64,000 bases of DNA from Gracilaria gracilis (taxonomy: Eukaryota; Rhodophyta; Florideophyceae; Gracilariales; Gracilariaceae). Positions 31,296 through 41,534 of the stretch are shown one piece after another. The position numbers and the translations under genes are program-made. The notes below the pieces were generated by a model. The model searched no databases, had not been told where the DNA came from, and was given only the letters and a program-made list of their open reading frames with translations. The stretch spans positions 682,001 to 746,000 of the forward strand of contig JARGSG010000218.1 in NCBI GenBank assembly GCA_030374805.1. Direction: 5' to 3'. Numbering within the stretch: position 1 is the stretch's first letter; the number at the start of each line of letters is the position of its first letter.

Positions 31296-33248
31296 TTGGA
31301 AGAGGACGAAGACATGCCGACACATCGAGCGCATACAGAAGAAGAAGAACAGGACCCCATCGGACCGAATCTGCCTAGCGTAGGCGACAGAATTGCAGTA
31401 TACTGGCCCATCGACAAGGAGTTTTACCCAGGTACTGTGAGCAGCTACAGTGAGGCATCCGGAAGGCAATCTATTCACTACGCGGACGGCGATAAGGAAG
31501 AACTCGACTTGCAGAACGAAGTATGGAACTACGTACAGGAGGGTAATCAGCATGGGGCAGACGGAGCGCCAGATGTAGTCAACGCGGCCGAAGTAGAACT
31601 CTCGCCAGGACCGCAGCTCCACAGCAAGGACCAAGAACTCGTCAAGACGTACCACGACGCGTTCGGATCAACAGAATTCATGCTTCATCAAGCGCAGGGT
31701 ATGCCACCGTACGCAACACACAACGCCTACGAGCGAGAAGAACGGTCGTTCAAGAAGATCATCCGAGTCCTTCCTATCTCGCAGGTGACGAAGAAGGCCA
31801 ACATCGTGACAAGCCACGTGTTCTATAAGGTAGAGAAGTGCGACGATGGCTCACTGACGCTGAAGGCCAGGATTGCCGTTCACGGCAACAAGGACCGCAA
31901 CAAGGGTGCACTCAAGACCGATTTAGCGACCTGCCCGCCTGTTGGAATCCGAATACTACTTTCGCTAGCGACCATCCACCGTTGGACTCTTGCCAAGATC
32001 GACTTCAAGAGCGCATTTCTGCAGACCGAAGCCCACCGTGACGTCTATGTGCTACTCCCGCACGAGTGTGACACTCGACGTCAGCACTACTGGTTACTGT
32101 TGTCAGCTGCCTATGGACTAGCCACCGCCGGAGCAAAGTGGCAGCAACTCAGCGACGATGCATTGCGAGGATTTGGGTTCTCGCAACTCGTGTTAGTGCC
32201 GCAACTATTCTACAGAACTGACGATGGAGAGATCAGCGTTGTGGTAGTTAAGGTGGTGGATGACATCTTGTTCGGAGGGAAGAGAAGTAAGGTAACAGAA
32301 GTTATTGAGAATATCAAGAAGCGTTACCTACTTGGAACTATCGTGTACGGACCTAGAAAGATTCAGGTCTACGCGCTACTGATTACGCAGCGCGATGATA
32401 TGACCATTTCGATCGACGGAGACGAGAAGTTACAAGGCTACCAACTAGGAACTATCTCCAGGTCCCGTAGAAAGCAGCAGGAAAGCGCACTCAACAGCAT
32501 TGAACTCACTAATTTTCGATCTCTCAACAGTTGCATCGGATGGCTCTGTATTGCTGCTTCACCGTTTTGGGCAGTCGCGGCAAGCTACTTGCAGCAAAAG
32601 GGCCCAACGCCGAGAGTCAAAGACTTTATTGCCCAGATCAACATGCTGAGGTGGTTGAAGAAGAAAGGAACTACCGTGAACCTAGTCCGGCCCGTGCATG
32701 TGCAGCAGTGTAAGGTTTCAGTCGTTGTGTTCTGTGATTCTAGTCGGAGCGAAGACTACGCACAGCTCGGGTTTGTTGCGGGACTGCTTTTTGGCGACTT
32801 GAGGCGAGGTGCAGCCATCCATGTCATATCATGGAGCTCCCATAACGCAAGAAGGCCGGTGAAGTCGATTGGTTCAGCGGAGACTTTGGCTGCTGGAAAA
32901 GGAATAGACGAAGCGAAGGTACTGTGTAAGGCGTTTAGCGAATTACTAAAAATTGAAATTGGACTCTGGATTATTGTTGACTCTAAGGTTTTCTATCAAA
33001 CGCTTTCTATTTGCCGCAATGCGGCGGACCGATCGATTTGCGGGAACGTCAGCGTCATTCGATACAAATTTGAGACGCGGAATATCCATAGAATGGTATG
33101 GATTCCGGGTAGGATGAACTACGCAGATCCCGTTATGAAGACGAATAGACCGATGTGCGACGGTTTAGAATTGATGTTTTACGACGGAACGATTTCCATG
33201 GACTTAGACGAAGCGCTCTTTAACAGTTTTCACAAGTCAATTGGATAA
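31296..33248 (+). CDS. Copia-1 reverse transcriptase and RNase H (pol remnant)
   Basis: This long intact frame opens with an acidic, Tudor/SH3-like stretch (V-G-D-R-I-A-V-Y-W-P) that is probably the integrase C-terminal region. RT shows K-A-R-I-A-V-H-G-N-K-D, I-D-F-K-S-A-F-L-Q and the catalytic V-V-D-D-I-L-F (near 32258-32278). RNase H has V-F-C-D-S-S-R and a V-D-S-K segment. The frame is offset from the integrase by a stop and about 35 bp. The first codon in the open frame is not ATG and the first ATG is at 31314, so the protein would normally be made as part of a polyprotein. Confidence 0.88.
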   Translation: MEEDEDMPTHRAHTEEEEQDPIGPNLPSVGDRIAVYWPIDKEFYPGTVSSYSEASGRQSIHYADGDKEELDLQNEVWNYVQEGNQHGADGAPDVVNAAEVELSPGPQLHSKDQELVKTYHDAFGSTEFMLHQAQGMPPYATHNAYEREERSFKKIIRVLPISQVTKKANIVTSHVFYKVEKCDDGSLTLKARIAVHGNKDRNKGALKTDLATCPPVGIRILLSLATIHRWTLAKIDFKSAFLQTEAHRDVYVLLPHECDTRRQHYWLLLSAAYGLATAGAKWQQLSDDALRGFGFSQLVLVPQLFYRTDDGEISVVVVKVVDDILFGGKRSKVTEVIENIKKRYLLGTIVYGPRKIQVYALLITQRDDMTISIDGDEKLQGYQLGTISRSRRKQQESALNSIELTNFRSLNSCIGWLCIAASPFWAVAASYLQQKGPTPRVKDFIAQINMLRWLKKKGTTVNLVRPVHVQQCKVSVVVFCDSSRSEDYAQLGFVAGLLFGDLRRGAAIHVISWSSHNARRPVKSIGSAETLAAGKGIDEAKVLCKAFSELLKIEIGLWIIVDSKVFYQTLSICRNAADRSICGNVSVIRYKFETRNIHRMVWIPGRMNYADPVMKTNRPMCDGLELMFYDGTISMDLDEALFNSFHKSIG

Positions 33249-33272
33249 GATCAACTCGAAGAGGGAATAGTA

Positions 33273-33306
33273 TGGAATGCAATGAATGCAATTGTTAGCT
33301 GCATTG
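33273..33306 (+). repeat. Truncated 3' LTR of Copia-1
   Basis: 34 bp matching 28314-28347 with one difference, then an abrupt loss of similarity 26 bp before TRIM-2. Confidence 0.75.
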
Positions 33307-33332
33307 AAATGCGCATGGCCCGGAGGCCCAGC

Positions 33333-33681
33333 TGTTTCGGAAAGCTAGAGATGGGTCGCCGTCCTCAAGGAAAGAGGAGGAGTATAAAAGATGGGTGACA
33401 CGTGCAGGGAACCAGCGCAGAGAGCGCCGGAGTTGCTCAGCTGTTTTTATGGTTATGGGCCCAGATACAGGGGTCTCGGGTTCAAGCCCCGCCTGGTTCA
33501 GAAAAGGTTCCTGTACGCTACCGCTGTAAACGCGATGCACTGTAAGCGATGCTCCACCCGAGCTGTTTCAGAAAGCTAGAGATGTGTTGCCGTCCTCAAG
33601 GAAAGAGGAGGAGTATAAAAGATGAGTGAGACGTGCAGGGAACCAGCGCAGAGAGCGCCGGAGTTGCTCAGCTGTTTTTAT
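33333..33681 (+). mobile_element. TRIM-2: 349-bp terminal-repeat retrotransposon in miniature
   Basis: Direct repeats of 118 bp at 33333-33450 and 33564-33681 differ at about five positions. Each carries a GAGTATAAAAGA TATA motif and ends CTGTTTTTAT. The primer site GGTTATGGGCCCA begins at 33451, directly after the first LTR. About 20 bp later is a T-arm-like CGGGTTCAAGCCCCG. There is no gene except a short frame from the primer-site ATG. No clear target duplication or polypurine tract is seen. A truncated relative lies at 4633-4850. Confidence 0.82.
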
Positions 33682-33851
33682 GTACTGTGTCTGTCGCAAC
33701 GTAGTTTAAATACTTCAGGGATTGTAATATCTGGTTTATATCTAATGTTTTGAATGAAGGACTTATTTTGACGAGGCACACCTAATCTGGATTACGAACA
33801 CCCACGACTTTGACGTTGCGGACTTTTAGACCCGTATCGTTTGAGGGGGGA
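33682..33851 (+). other. Compound element, second internal region, right part
   Basis: Resumes after TRIM-2, resembles 27600-27684 (GGATTACGAACACC beside GGATTCCGAACGTC) and ends in a polypurine tract GAGGGGGGA before LTR C. Confidence 0.6.
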
Positions 33852-34015
33852 TGTCAGAGGTAGTATAGATTAGGTGGCACCCGTTTATTAAACTGTTTGT
33901 ATCTTAGTGATTACGAGAGCACTTTGTGGATTCTGCACTGCATATAAACGCAGTGCTGAGGAGGACAAGACGTACTGCCTTGTCCTCCAACGCCTCACTT
34001 GCATTCGCTCTAATA
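33852..34015 (+). repeat. Compound element LTR C (3')
   Basis: 164 bp and about 97% identical to LTR A by eye; followed by the ATCTA duplication. Confidence 0.9.
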
Positions 34016-34020
34016 ATCTA

Positions 34021-35757
34021 GCCGTCGGCCATCTTGGCATGAGCTATTCATACTGTCCATTACGTGGGAAGAACTGCGCTGGCTGGATTGACTTTGAGCA
34101 TACGAAGACTTTCCGTTAGTATTTCAAACGAAAGCCAGACACATTCACACCAATGGTGTCCAACGGCAGAGTCGTAGTAGAGAACGTCTAGAGCGAAAAA
34201 TTATCGAGGTATGTTGTTGCCGAGGCCGATGGCGCACTTTCAGCAACTAGCAATGATCGGAAGTTTTGATTGTGCAAGCCGGTATGATAATTTGGTGATT
34301 CGGATTCTGTCCCCAGTTGGTAGCCCAACGTACACAATATCAGTACACTACGGGGTTGACAAACTTCAGTGGCACTGGTTTGCGGCGGGTGTTCATGATG
34401 CGATACTATGCGCCAACCTGTTTGTGGAGAAGAAGTAACAAGTGCGGTGCTGCACTTTGGTGGCACCGTTAGAGTCCACAAATCAGAGACACAGATCGTT
34501 GTTGCTGATCCCAGAAACCGAGCTGGGAGGAAGGTTAGTGACGCAAGGTCGCCGAGGCAGGCTGGCGATGATTGTGAGAAGAATGAAACACAGTCGGCGG
34601 GTTTTTTCCGTAGTGTGGGACAGTCGGTGAGACTAGAGGCTTTTGTATGTCCTAGAGGTAAATGGTGAAGATCTGTGATGGTAATGTGTGGCGTAGATCG
34701 AGGCAAACATCGGTAGCAAGAATCCAACGTATATTTCAGATTGTAGATGAAGGCAGTGTTCAATAGCGGAAGTAGTAAGCGCAGGTCAGTGTGCGGGTTC
34801 CTTTGTTGACGAAAGCGGCGAAGGGGAAGGGAGGTATATTTCGTGCAGACTAGTGACGTTTGAAGTCATGCTGAGAGTTGAGAAAATTCCTGAGAGCTTC
34901 CACATGGGACAGGAGAAGTGTGACGTACAAGATAAAAGGAAGACCTTAGTGATACGATGAAGTTGTATTGCAATCTTTTTTTTCGGTTCTGACCTCTTTA
35001 AGGCTAAAGAAGTGTACAAAGACGCATTTCCTGACGTATACTGACTAGAGACTATTAGTCTTTGACACCTTCCGTGACGTCAAAACTCCCTGCAGACGCT
35101 TTCTTTAGGGTGGTGTCCGTAATGGTTGGTCAAAGGTGATGGCACTACGCGTATTCTGAGAACCAAAAGAAAAGGATGCACGGCGACGCAGAGTAGAACA
35201 GTGGCACAGGTTCGTATCGTTAGGTGTTGACGCTAACTTATAGCGCTTAAATTTTGTGAAAGCTTGGAGCGATATGTGGTCTGGAGGATGGTGTGGTCGT
35301 GGTAGAGTTCAGTCCGCGAACCTTGATGAAGAGTGATTGTCTGAAGTGCGGCCTTGGTGCTATGCACTCCAGAAAGCGCCAGAGAAGGATGTTGTGTACA
35401 GTGCACTTCCAGAACGTGATTGGCTGCAGCTCACCACCCAAGCAACTTTGGCTGCGTTGTTTCCGCCACACATTAGCATTCGAACATGAAATATCATTGG
35501 TTCCCTCTTATCTCTATCTCACTAGATTTAAGAGTTTCCCGTCCCCAAAGGGTTAATACCGGTCGGCCTCTTGCAAGGCGAGAGCGCCACACACACGTCA
35601 TTTGTGGGCTGTGCAGCACCCGGCGCACAGCAATGCGCCGGTGGCTTGCACTGGTAAAATAAATTGCGCGACCGTCCGGCGCGGCGCTCTGCCCGCCGGC
35701 GGTCAAAACTATGCGCGCACTTCGCTCCGTATCGTTCACCCCCGCTCCCGCGCTACA
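34021..35757. other. Unresolved interval; no gene assigned
   Basis: Several medium frames occur on both strands (for example plus 34211-34630 with one in-frame stop, and minus 34763-34188 opposite it). None shows a motif I recognise, and the opposing frames make both suspect. GC-rich, CG-rich sequence at 35560-35750 may be the edge of the following Tc1 element or a promoter. Confidence 0.35.
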
Positions 35758-37330
35758 TACAGTGACCGAAAATTCAAACGCACCACTGCGTCAGAAACAA
35801 ATAGCTCGACATAGAGAGCCTATTTGGCGCTAGAATTGCATCAGTATAAAGACCTCTGTGTAGGAAAAAAGGCAGTGAAAGCAGATTGTAATATCAACGC
35901 ACTTTCTTGACTTGACGTTATTAACACCCGTCAACCCGCCAAAACAGAACGCGAAATATAAACGCTCACAAACTGTTACGTCTTTATTGGCGCCAAACCC
36001 ATTGTTACTTGAACGCACCCAAAGGACGCTGTAGAACAGAAATGTATTGCCCATCAGGTGCTGCGTGTACTCACCTGCATTCTTGCCAACATGATGCCCA
36101 AAAAAGAACACTCGACCGGTGTTGAGAAAGGTCAGATATTAGCACCCAATTACTCACTTATTCCTATCCGTGACATTGCCGAGGAATTGGATCGTGCCTC
36201 ATTTACTGCATCACGCTTTCTGAAGCGCCAAAAGTCCAACAAAATTGCGAAACGCACCACCACTGCCCAAAAGATTGGAGCCTGGAGCAAAACGCTGCTA
36301 CTTAGATTCGCTTCTACAGGAAACTAAAGTGCATCAGAACTCCAAAACGGTCCTCAACTTACCATTTTCGTTCGACGCGTTCAACAAATATTCAACCAAG
36401 TACCCAATTTGAAGTATCGTTGGTACACAAAGAGTCTCAGGTTGAGGGCAAAACATAAAACTGACCGCATTAATTGGAAACGCCGTCATGTCACCAAAAG
36501 TGACCCCTTTTGGATTCGAGTGATTTTTTCTGATAAAGAGAAGTTCAATCTAGATGGCTCGGATGGGTTTGCTAGGTATTGGCTTGATTTAAGTCCAGAG
36601 CCACGACGCTTTTCAACCAGTCAAAATGGTGGTGGCTCGGTGATGGTATGGGGTGCTTTATCTTTTTATGGTGTGTCTAACATTTTGTTTCTGGATGCAA
36701 GCAGAATTCGTAGAAGTACTGAAAGGCATTTCAGGATGGTTTGCTTCCTATTCTGGCCGATAATTTTGGAGAGAGTCATCTTTTTGTTTTTCAGCAAGAT
36801 AACGCAACTATTCATTAGTCAAATATGACTCGTAATTGGGTTTTTTCGCACCAGGTACCTACTTAATTGTGGCCGGCAAGGTCTCCGGATCTGAATATTA
36901 TTGAAAACGTGTGGGGTCATCTGGTAAGGAAGGATTATAGTGGTCATAAGACCAATGAGAACGTGGAGGACTTTAAAAACGGTATACTTGACGCGTGGAA
37001 GTCTATCACGGAGGAATACTTGCTGAAACTTTACAATATTATTAAGAGATGTTGTTTCGCTGTCATTGACAGCAACAAAGATTCGACGAAGTACTAGCAT
37101 TGCACGGCTATTTGTTAAAGAAGGTCTTGTGAGCGTTTATATTTCGCACCTTGCAAGCGGGAGATCAATTGCATTTGCTTAATTGTGGGCCATTGACACC
37201 TGATGGCAAATTAGGCGTGCGTTTACTACAGTTTTGTTAGGTCTCTTAATTAGTTACTTGATAAATGGTAAAAGGTGAAAAAATTTCCTAAATATTGAGT
37301 GATTTGGCGAAAATTATGTGCGTCGGCAAA
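35758..37330 (+). mobile_element. Tc1-like element, degenerate
   Basis: The left part contains TACAGTGACCGAAAATTC, a typical Tc1 TIR-like start after a TA. Subterminal inverted repeats of 20 bp (GCGAAATATAAACGCTCACA at 35951-35970 and its complement at 37128-37147) flank a broken transposase. The outermost right terminus was not found, so the right boundary is approximate. Confidence 0.7.
36091..37097 (+). pseudogene. Tc1-like transposase, broken
   Basis: The N-terminal helix-turn-helix part starts at the Met pair at 36091 (M-P-K-K-E-H-S-T-G, then I-R-D-I-A-E-E-L) and ends at an in-frame stop at 36325. The frame resumes with R-V-I-F-S-D-K-E-K-F-N, which holds the first catalytic Asp, and G-G-G-S-V-M-V-W-G-A. 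After another stop and frame change, W-P-A-R-S-P-D-L-N-I-I-E-N-V-W-G at about 36867-36920 holds the catalytic Glu. The second Asp region (K-I-T-Q-L-F) is damaged. It is a clear Tc1 relative, distinct from the fragment at 19573. Confidence 0.85.
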
Positions 37331-38324
37331 ATGGTGCACGTGTTGTTTTTTAAGAACTTTATTAGAATTAAGCTAACAAATTTCCCCAAAAAATATTTGA
37401 GTTACTGAGATTCGTTTTATAAAGCAAATACCGCGGTTGTTGTAGAATATAAAGCAATTTTTTGAATGATAGGCCCCCAAAATACGCACGTCGGCAGCGG
37501 GGCGTGCACTGCACGATTGCGTGCGCTGGTGAATGTCATCTCAGTAAAAGGTGAAGTTTTTTCCTGTATATCTTCGTCTTCACGTAAACGCACGAGTAGT
37601 TGAGCACTGATTGCCTTCGCTGTAATTTTTTGAATATTTGCCAATGCTGATTTTAGATAGTTTGGTTGCCACTGTTTACGAAATTAATTGGTACCTGTTC
37701 TAAGATTTTTCTATTTTAGATTACACTGCACTGTTTTCCAATTGTTTTGACCAACTTCTTAGTTACTCCGAAACTGAGCGAAAGAGGTTTGCGATCAGTC
37801 CCGTATAGTCAGGTTGGCGAGCGCAAACAGGAGTTACGCTCTGCTTTCGTGTGGGTGCTTTTCTATTTTCGCTGACTGTATCTGGGCTCAAAGTGTGGGT
37901 GCCAACTGTTCGTAACAGTTACAGCAAGGAGTGGCTTGCCAACTTGAATTGTTCAGTTGTTGGCATGCGTCTCCAGCCAATGGCTCTCTGCCAGCGGGAT
38001 CGGAATGTGCGTAATTGTTCCGTAAAGTTTTAAAAAGATATCTTAACTGTGTATGATACACGTGCAGGCGTCAAACAAATAAGGGCCACAAACCTTGCGA
38101 TCTGGCAACGCACCTTTTGCTCCACGCATTGCTGGCCATCTCCAGAACGCCCGTACGGCTCAAACGCCAGATCTCTCTCTGCGCTGCTCTTGATGAGCAC
38201 TAAGTTCTCTTTCGTACTCCTACAAGAACCTCCCCCATCTCAATTCTTCATGCCGTGTGGCTGAACGCGTTGGCTCTACATGGCCATTGCTTGAGCGGCC
38301 CGATACGCTCTCCGTGGAAACATC
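37331..38324. other. Upstream region of the NB-ARC gene; nothing recognised
   Basis: No long coding frame. It probably contains the promoter and 5' UTR of the gene at 38325. I see no clear TATA box at a sensible distance. Confidence 0.4.
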
Positions 38325-41300
38325 ATGGAGGTTGCTGCGGTTGGCCTGGGCTTAGAACTGTCCACTGGGCTGCTAACCGTGGGCAATTGGCTAAGAGTTT
38401 TCTACCGTCGCAGAGATCTATCAAACGAGAACCGCGAAAGGCTCGAAAGTTTGAGACGCAAATACGAAACAGCTGGTCGCCTAGTGCAGCAGCTTAATGC
38501 TTCGGCACCGTCCGATGAGTTTACGACCTCCATATTGAATGATTTTCTCATTACTGTGCAACAGAACTTCTATCTACTTGCCCAACTCGAGGAAAACCGA
38601 CGGAACTGGTACCGCGTCAATCGGATTGGCAAAGTCCTTGCTCAATGTGAGACGGACATGGATAAGTTCTTTTCCTTTCTGCACCAATCACTAGAAGCAG
38701 CCGCGCAACCAGAATCCTTTGTTCCCGATTTTAGCGTTCCACCCAATCCCGTACGGCTAACTTTGGATTACGACTCACGCAACACATGTGAAGGACGTCT
38801 GAAGGCTACAATCTTGCACAGTGACGCATCGCAGCGCTCATCAATCATTGTCTACGGACGAGGTGGCGTTGGGAAAACATGTGCTATCCGAGGACTGGCA
38901 TCAGACGCTACAATCAAAGACAGATTCACTGGCAGCATTTTTTTCATTCAACTCAAAAACGATTCCGAATGTCGTGACATCATTCAAGATATTGCTACTA
39001 TAGTTGCTCGAACAGGGAGTGGAAGGCTAGCGTACAACATTCGAAGTTGCGAGAATTTGCAAGAGGCGTCGGGAAAGGCGTCCACATGGTTTAGGCAGCA
39101 CCAATGTCTGTTGCTCATCGATGATATATGGTGGGTTAATAACATTGATTCCAATGTGATCACCCTGTTTGAAACAATGGTAAGCACTGACAGTCGCGTA
39201 GTGTACACAACGAGAGATCAGCGTTTTCTGGGTTTCACGTCCGATATAAGGTTCTCTGAGAAAGAGAGCCGCGGGAAATTAGCTCGACGTATGTTGATGA
39301 CTGCTGCTGGATTCAGTGCTGACCAGAGTTTGAAAGGGGACAATGAGAAAGCATTAGGATGTATCCTAGATGTTTGCAAGGGCCTTCCGCTGGCACTCGG
39401 AATCACTGGCGATATGGTCCGCAAAGCCCACTCCACTGATATGAACGTTGCTGAAGATAATTGGACTCTTTTCCATGAAAAGCTTTTGTCAGAGGGCGAT
39501 ATTCTTGGAAAATCGGCAGCACTTGGGTACGGGCGTTTTTCGCGGATTGTTGACGGCTCCCTGAATGTGCTATGTCAACAAAGTAATGGTGACGACTTTC
39601 GTAGCATATTCCGAGCCTTTTGCGTTCTCCAAAACCAACAAGATGCCCAACTTCCAATGCTACAAAAGTTGTGGGGCTTTGATAACTTGAAACAGGCTGA
39701 GGATGTGGTGGATACGTTTGCCAAAGTGTCTCTTGTTCGCAAGCTGCACCGTAGCAGTGCAATCTCTGTCCGGGTTGATGATCTAGTCCTGGGTATTGCC
39801 CGTCAAAGAGCCTCAGAACGGAACGAAGAACAGTCGTTCTTCAGAAATCTCGTGGATAATTACGATCCCCAACTGAAGTTCTCAGCCGTGTTGCAACTTT
39901 GCCAAGTGCTACAAGAGACACCAAAAGACAAAATGTTTTTTAGAGACGCTGCTCAGAACAGAATAGAAAAGCTTCGAGAGTTGGAGACCTTTTATGGCAA
40001 AGCTGTATTATCGGCTGAGGAAATCATTCGAAAGCTTGAATCTTCTTCAAACAAAGAATCAATGAACGATTTGAATAAGATTGCAACCGACTTATACTCT
40101 AACTTTGAGCAACTTGGAGTATATGTGGCACAAGTCAACAGTAGCGTTATAAAACGCTTCAAACAAATGAACGAGCTTGTACAAAAATGCGGGGATGATT
40201 TGAATCAGTTCCTTGGTTTCGTCACCATGAACTTCGCCCAGACACTACCGCTACTCTATTCTACCGCTTTGACAAGCGACTCGCTGCCGGTGTTGCAAAG
40301 TGCATTTGTGCAGGCGCTCCAGAACCCACTTGTGGCAGAAGAAAATTGCAGAAAGCTGATTTCGAAGGATAGTTGTAAGCAGTCCTTGGAAGAATGGTAC
40401 GCTGCCCATCGTCTCTTGATGATTGCTGTCGATAATGACAAGCTAGATCCCTCTGCCGATGTTGACGGAAAGCCCTTCTACTGGCGAGATCAGCTCTACT
40501 GTATGGCGCAACGTCTGCATATAGCAAATGCTGAAGATAGGAAACAGGTTTTTAGGTGTTTAAAGGAAGCAGCTAATCGGGGGCTCATTGACACGCCCGA
40601 CGCTTATATTCAAGGCATTAACACAATGGAATTGGTGCGAGAGGAGACCTCCCGTTTGAAAACTGCTGTACTGGTTCTGCTAAATCGTGTAGTGAAAGCT
40701 GAGGCAACAGCTGAGGAGCTTTTCCTAGATCTTCGATCGGCATTTGAAAACTACAAGAGAAGGCAGTTTTATTGCAACCTGGCCGGAATTGGTATAGCGC
40801 TGATCCCCTTAGTTGGAGGCGCTTTAGGAAAAGCTCTACTCTCTGGCACTGAGTTGGTTGGAAACATGTCTTCCGGCGATTTCATGGAATGCACTCTTTC
40901 AATCACTACCGCGGTACTCTCCGATGAGAATTTAATGAAGTTGAGTCGGAATAGGCGGGATGAAGTCGAGAATATATTTGCAGAGAATAGATTCACAAGG
41001 AAAGGAGTTCAAGAACTTTTTGCAACCAGAGGAAACATGGGAGAAGTGCAACTGAGAATAGAGTACCCAGGCAATGGTGAAGGTGAAAATGGTACTACTC
41101 AAACTCCAGAAGCGCATCAGGAAAGGGATCTAAGGGAACGTGAAGAAAGTGAGCGGGAACAAATCATTGAAGAAATCGTTGTAAGCTCCGAACAGTCTGC
41201 TGTTGATCAGGAACCAAGAGACAATACTAGTGCTGAAAACTTGAATCTGTCCGCAGTACAGACGACCAAGGACCTGGCTGAGGCTTGGGCCACCTTCGTA

Positions 41301-41534
41301 CTGGGTGTGAAAGGGACCGAAGAAGACAATAATAACGATATTGTGGTTTCATGTTTGTTAGAGTTGCTGGAGAACGAATCGATCCCTCCCGAGACATTGA
41401 GAACGGCATTGCCCGCAGAAGTGGAGGAAGTGAGAATCGCGGCAATCTCAACAATCGAACAGAGAATGGGAAGTGCAATGAAGATAGGAGAGAAGATTCG
41501 AATGAGAAAGTTCTTGGATAGTTTTACTGCCTAA
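38325..41534 (+). CDS. NB-ARC-domain STAND ATPase, 1069 aa, single exon
   Basis: The ATG at 38325 sits in a good context and opens one uninterrupted frame. The N-terminal ~130 residues are helical (four-helix-bundle-like). The NB-ARC domain has a perfect P-loop G-R-G-G-V-G-K-T (about 178-185), Walker B L-L-L-I-D-D-I (about 262-268), a sensor region V-Y-T-T-R (about 293-297) and G-L-P-L-A-L (about 353-358). A V-D-D-L-V-L-G-I-A stretch is in the place of the MHD motif. There is no evident LRR, TPR or WD40 array. The long helical C-terminal half holds a Gly-rich hydrophobic segment near 815-835 (I-G-I-A-L-I-P-L-V-G-G-A-L-G) and then an acidic region. STAND ATPases of this type are nucleotide-dependent switches in immunity and cell death; that role is inferred for this gene. 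Confidence 0.9.
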   Translation: MEVAAVGLGLELSTGLLTVGNWLRVFYRRRDLSNENRERLESLRRKYETAGRLVQQLNASAPSDEFTTSILNDFLITVQQNFYLLAQLEENRRNWYRVNRIGKVLAQCETDMDKFFSFLHQSLEAAAQPESFVPDFSVPPNPVRLTLDYDSRNTCEGRLKATILHSDASQRSSIIVYGRGGVGKTCAIRGLASDATIKDRFTGSIFFIQLKNDSECRDIIQDIATIVARTGSGRLAYNIRSCENLQEASGKASTWFRQHQCLLLIDDIWWVNNIDSNVITLFETMVSTDSRVVYTTRDQRFLGFTSDIRFSEKESRGKLARRMLMTAAGFSADQSLKGDNEKALGCILDVCKGLPLALGITGDMVRKAHSTDMNVAEDNWTLFHEKLLSEGDILGKSAALGYGRFSRIVDGSLNVLCQQSNGDDFRSIFRAFCVLQNQQDAQLPMLQKLWGFDNLKQAEDVVDTFAKVSLVRKLHRSSAISVRVDDLVLGIARQRASERNEEQSFFRNLVDNYDPQLKFSAVLQLCQVLQETPKDKMFFRDAAQNRIEKLRELETFYGKAVLSAEEIIRKLESSSNKESMNDLNKIATDLYSNFEQLGVYVAQVNSSVIKRFKQMNELVQKCGDDLNQFLGFVTMNFAQTLPLLYSTALTSDSLPVLQSAFVQALQNPLVAEENCRKLISKDSCKQSLEEWYAAHRLLMIAVDNDKLDPSADVDGKPFYWRDQLYCMAQRLHIANAEDRKQVFRCLKEAANRGLIDTPDAYIQGINTMELVREETSRLKTAVLVLLNRVVKAEATAEELFLDLRSAFENYKRRQFYCNLAGIGIALIPLVGGALGKALLSGTELVGNMSSGDFMECTLSITTAVLSDENLMKLSRNRRDEVENIFAENRFTRKGVQELFATRGNMGEVQLRIEYPGNGEGENGTTQTPEAHQERDLREREESEREQIIEEIVVSSEQSAVDQEPRDNTSAENLNLSAVQTTKDLAEAWATFVLGVKGTEEDNNNDIVVSCLLELLENESIPPETLRTALPAEVEEVRIAAISTIEQRMGSAMKIGEKIRMRKFLDSFTA

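Larger units (their letters stand above)
28314..33306 (+). mobile_element. Copia-1: degraded Ty1/copia retrotransposon
   Basis: A 5' LTR of about 421 bp is followed by the primer site, gag, protease, integrase, RT and RNase H in copia order (integrase before RT). Only the first 34 bp of the 3' LTR survive (33273-33306, matching 28314-28347), directly after a purine tract, so the 3' end has been deleted. The coding region needs at least three frame changes to be read. No target duplication can be checked because the 3' end is lost. Confidence 0.88.
26893..34015 (+). mobile_element. Compound LTR element (LTR-int-LTR-int-LTR) with nested Copia-1 and TRIM-2
   Basis: Outer 164-bp LTRs at 26893-27056 and 33852-34015 differ at about 5 sites, start TGTCAGAG and end CTCTAATA. 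They are flanked by a perfect 5-bp duplication ATCTA (26888-26892 and 34016-34020). A third, more diverged LTR lies inside at 27685-27872. Each of the first two LTRs is followed by GGTTATGGGCC and a homologous internal region; polypurine tracts (GAGGGGGGA) precede the second and third LTRs. The internal regions lack pol. Copia-1 (28314-33306) and TRIM-2 (33333-33681) sit in the second internal region. The three-LTR form suggests recombination between two copies. Confidence 0.88.

Noticed and set aside
33295-33540. Minus frame similar to 4549-4992
   Set aside because: Same TRIM-2 repeat; explains the similarity without a gene.
34188-34763. 191-codon minus frame
   Set aside because: Opposed by open plus frames of similar length, no motif, Ser/Thr/Pro/Leu-rich. 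Kept only as an unresolved interval.
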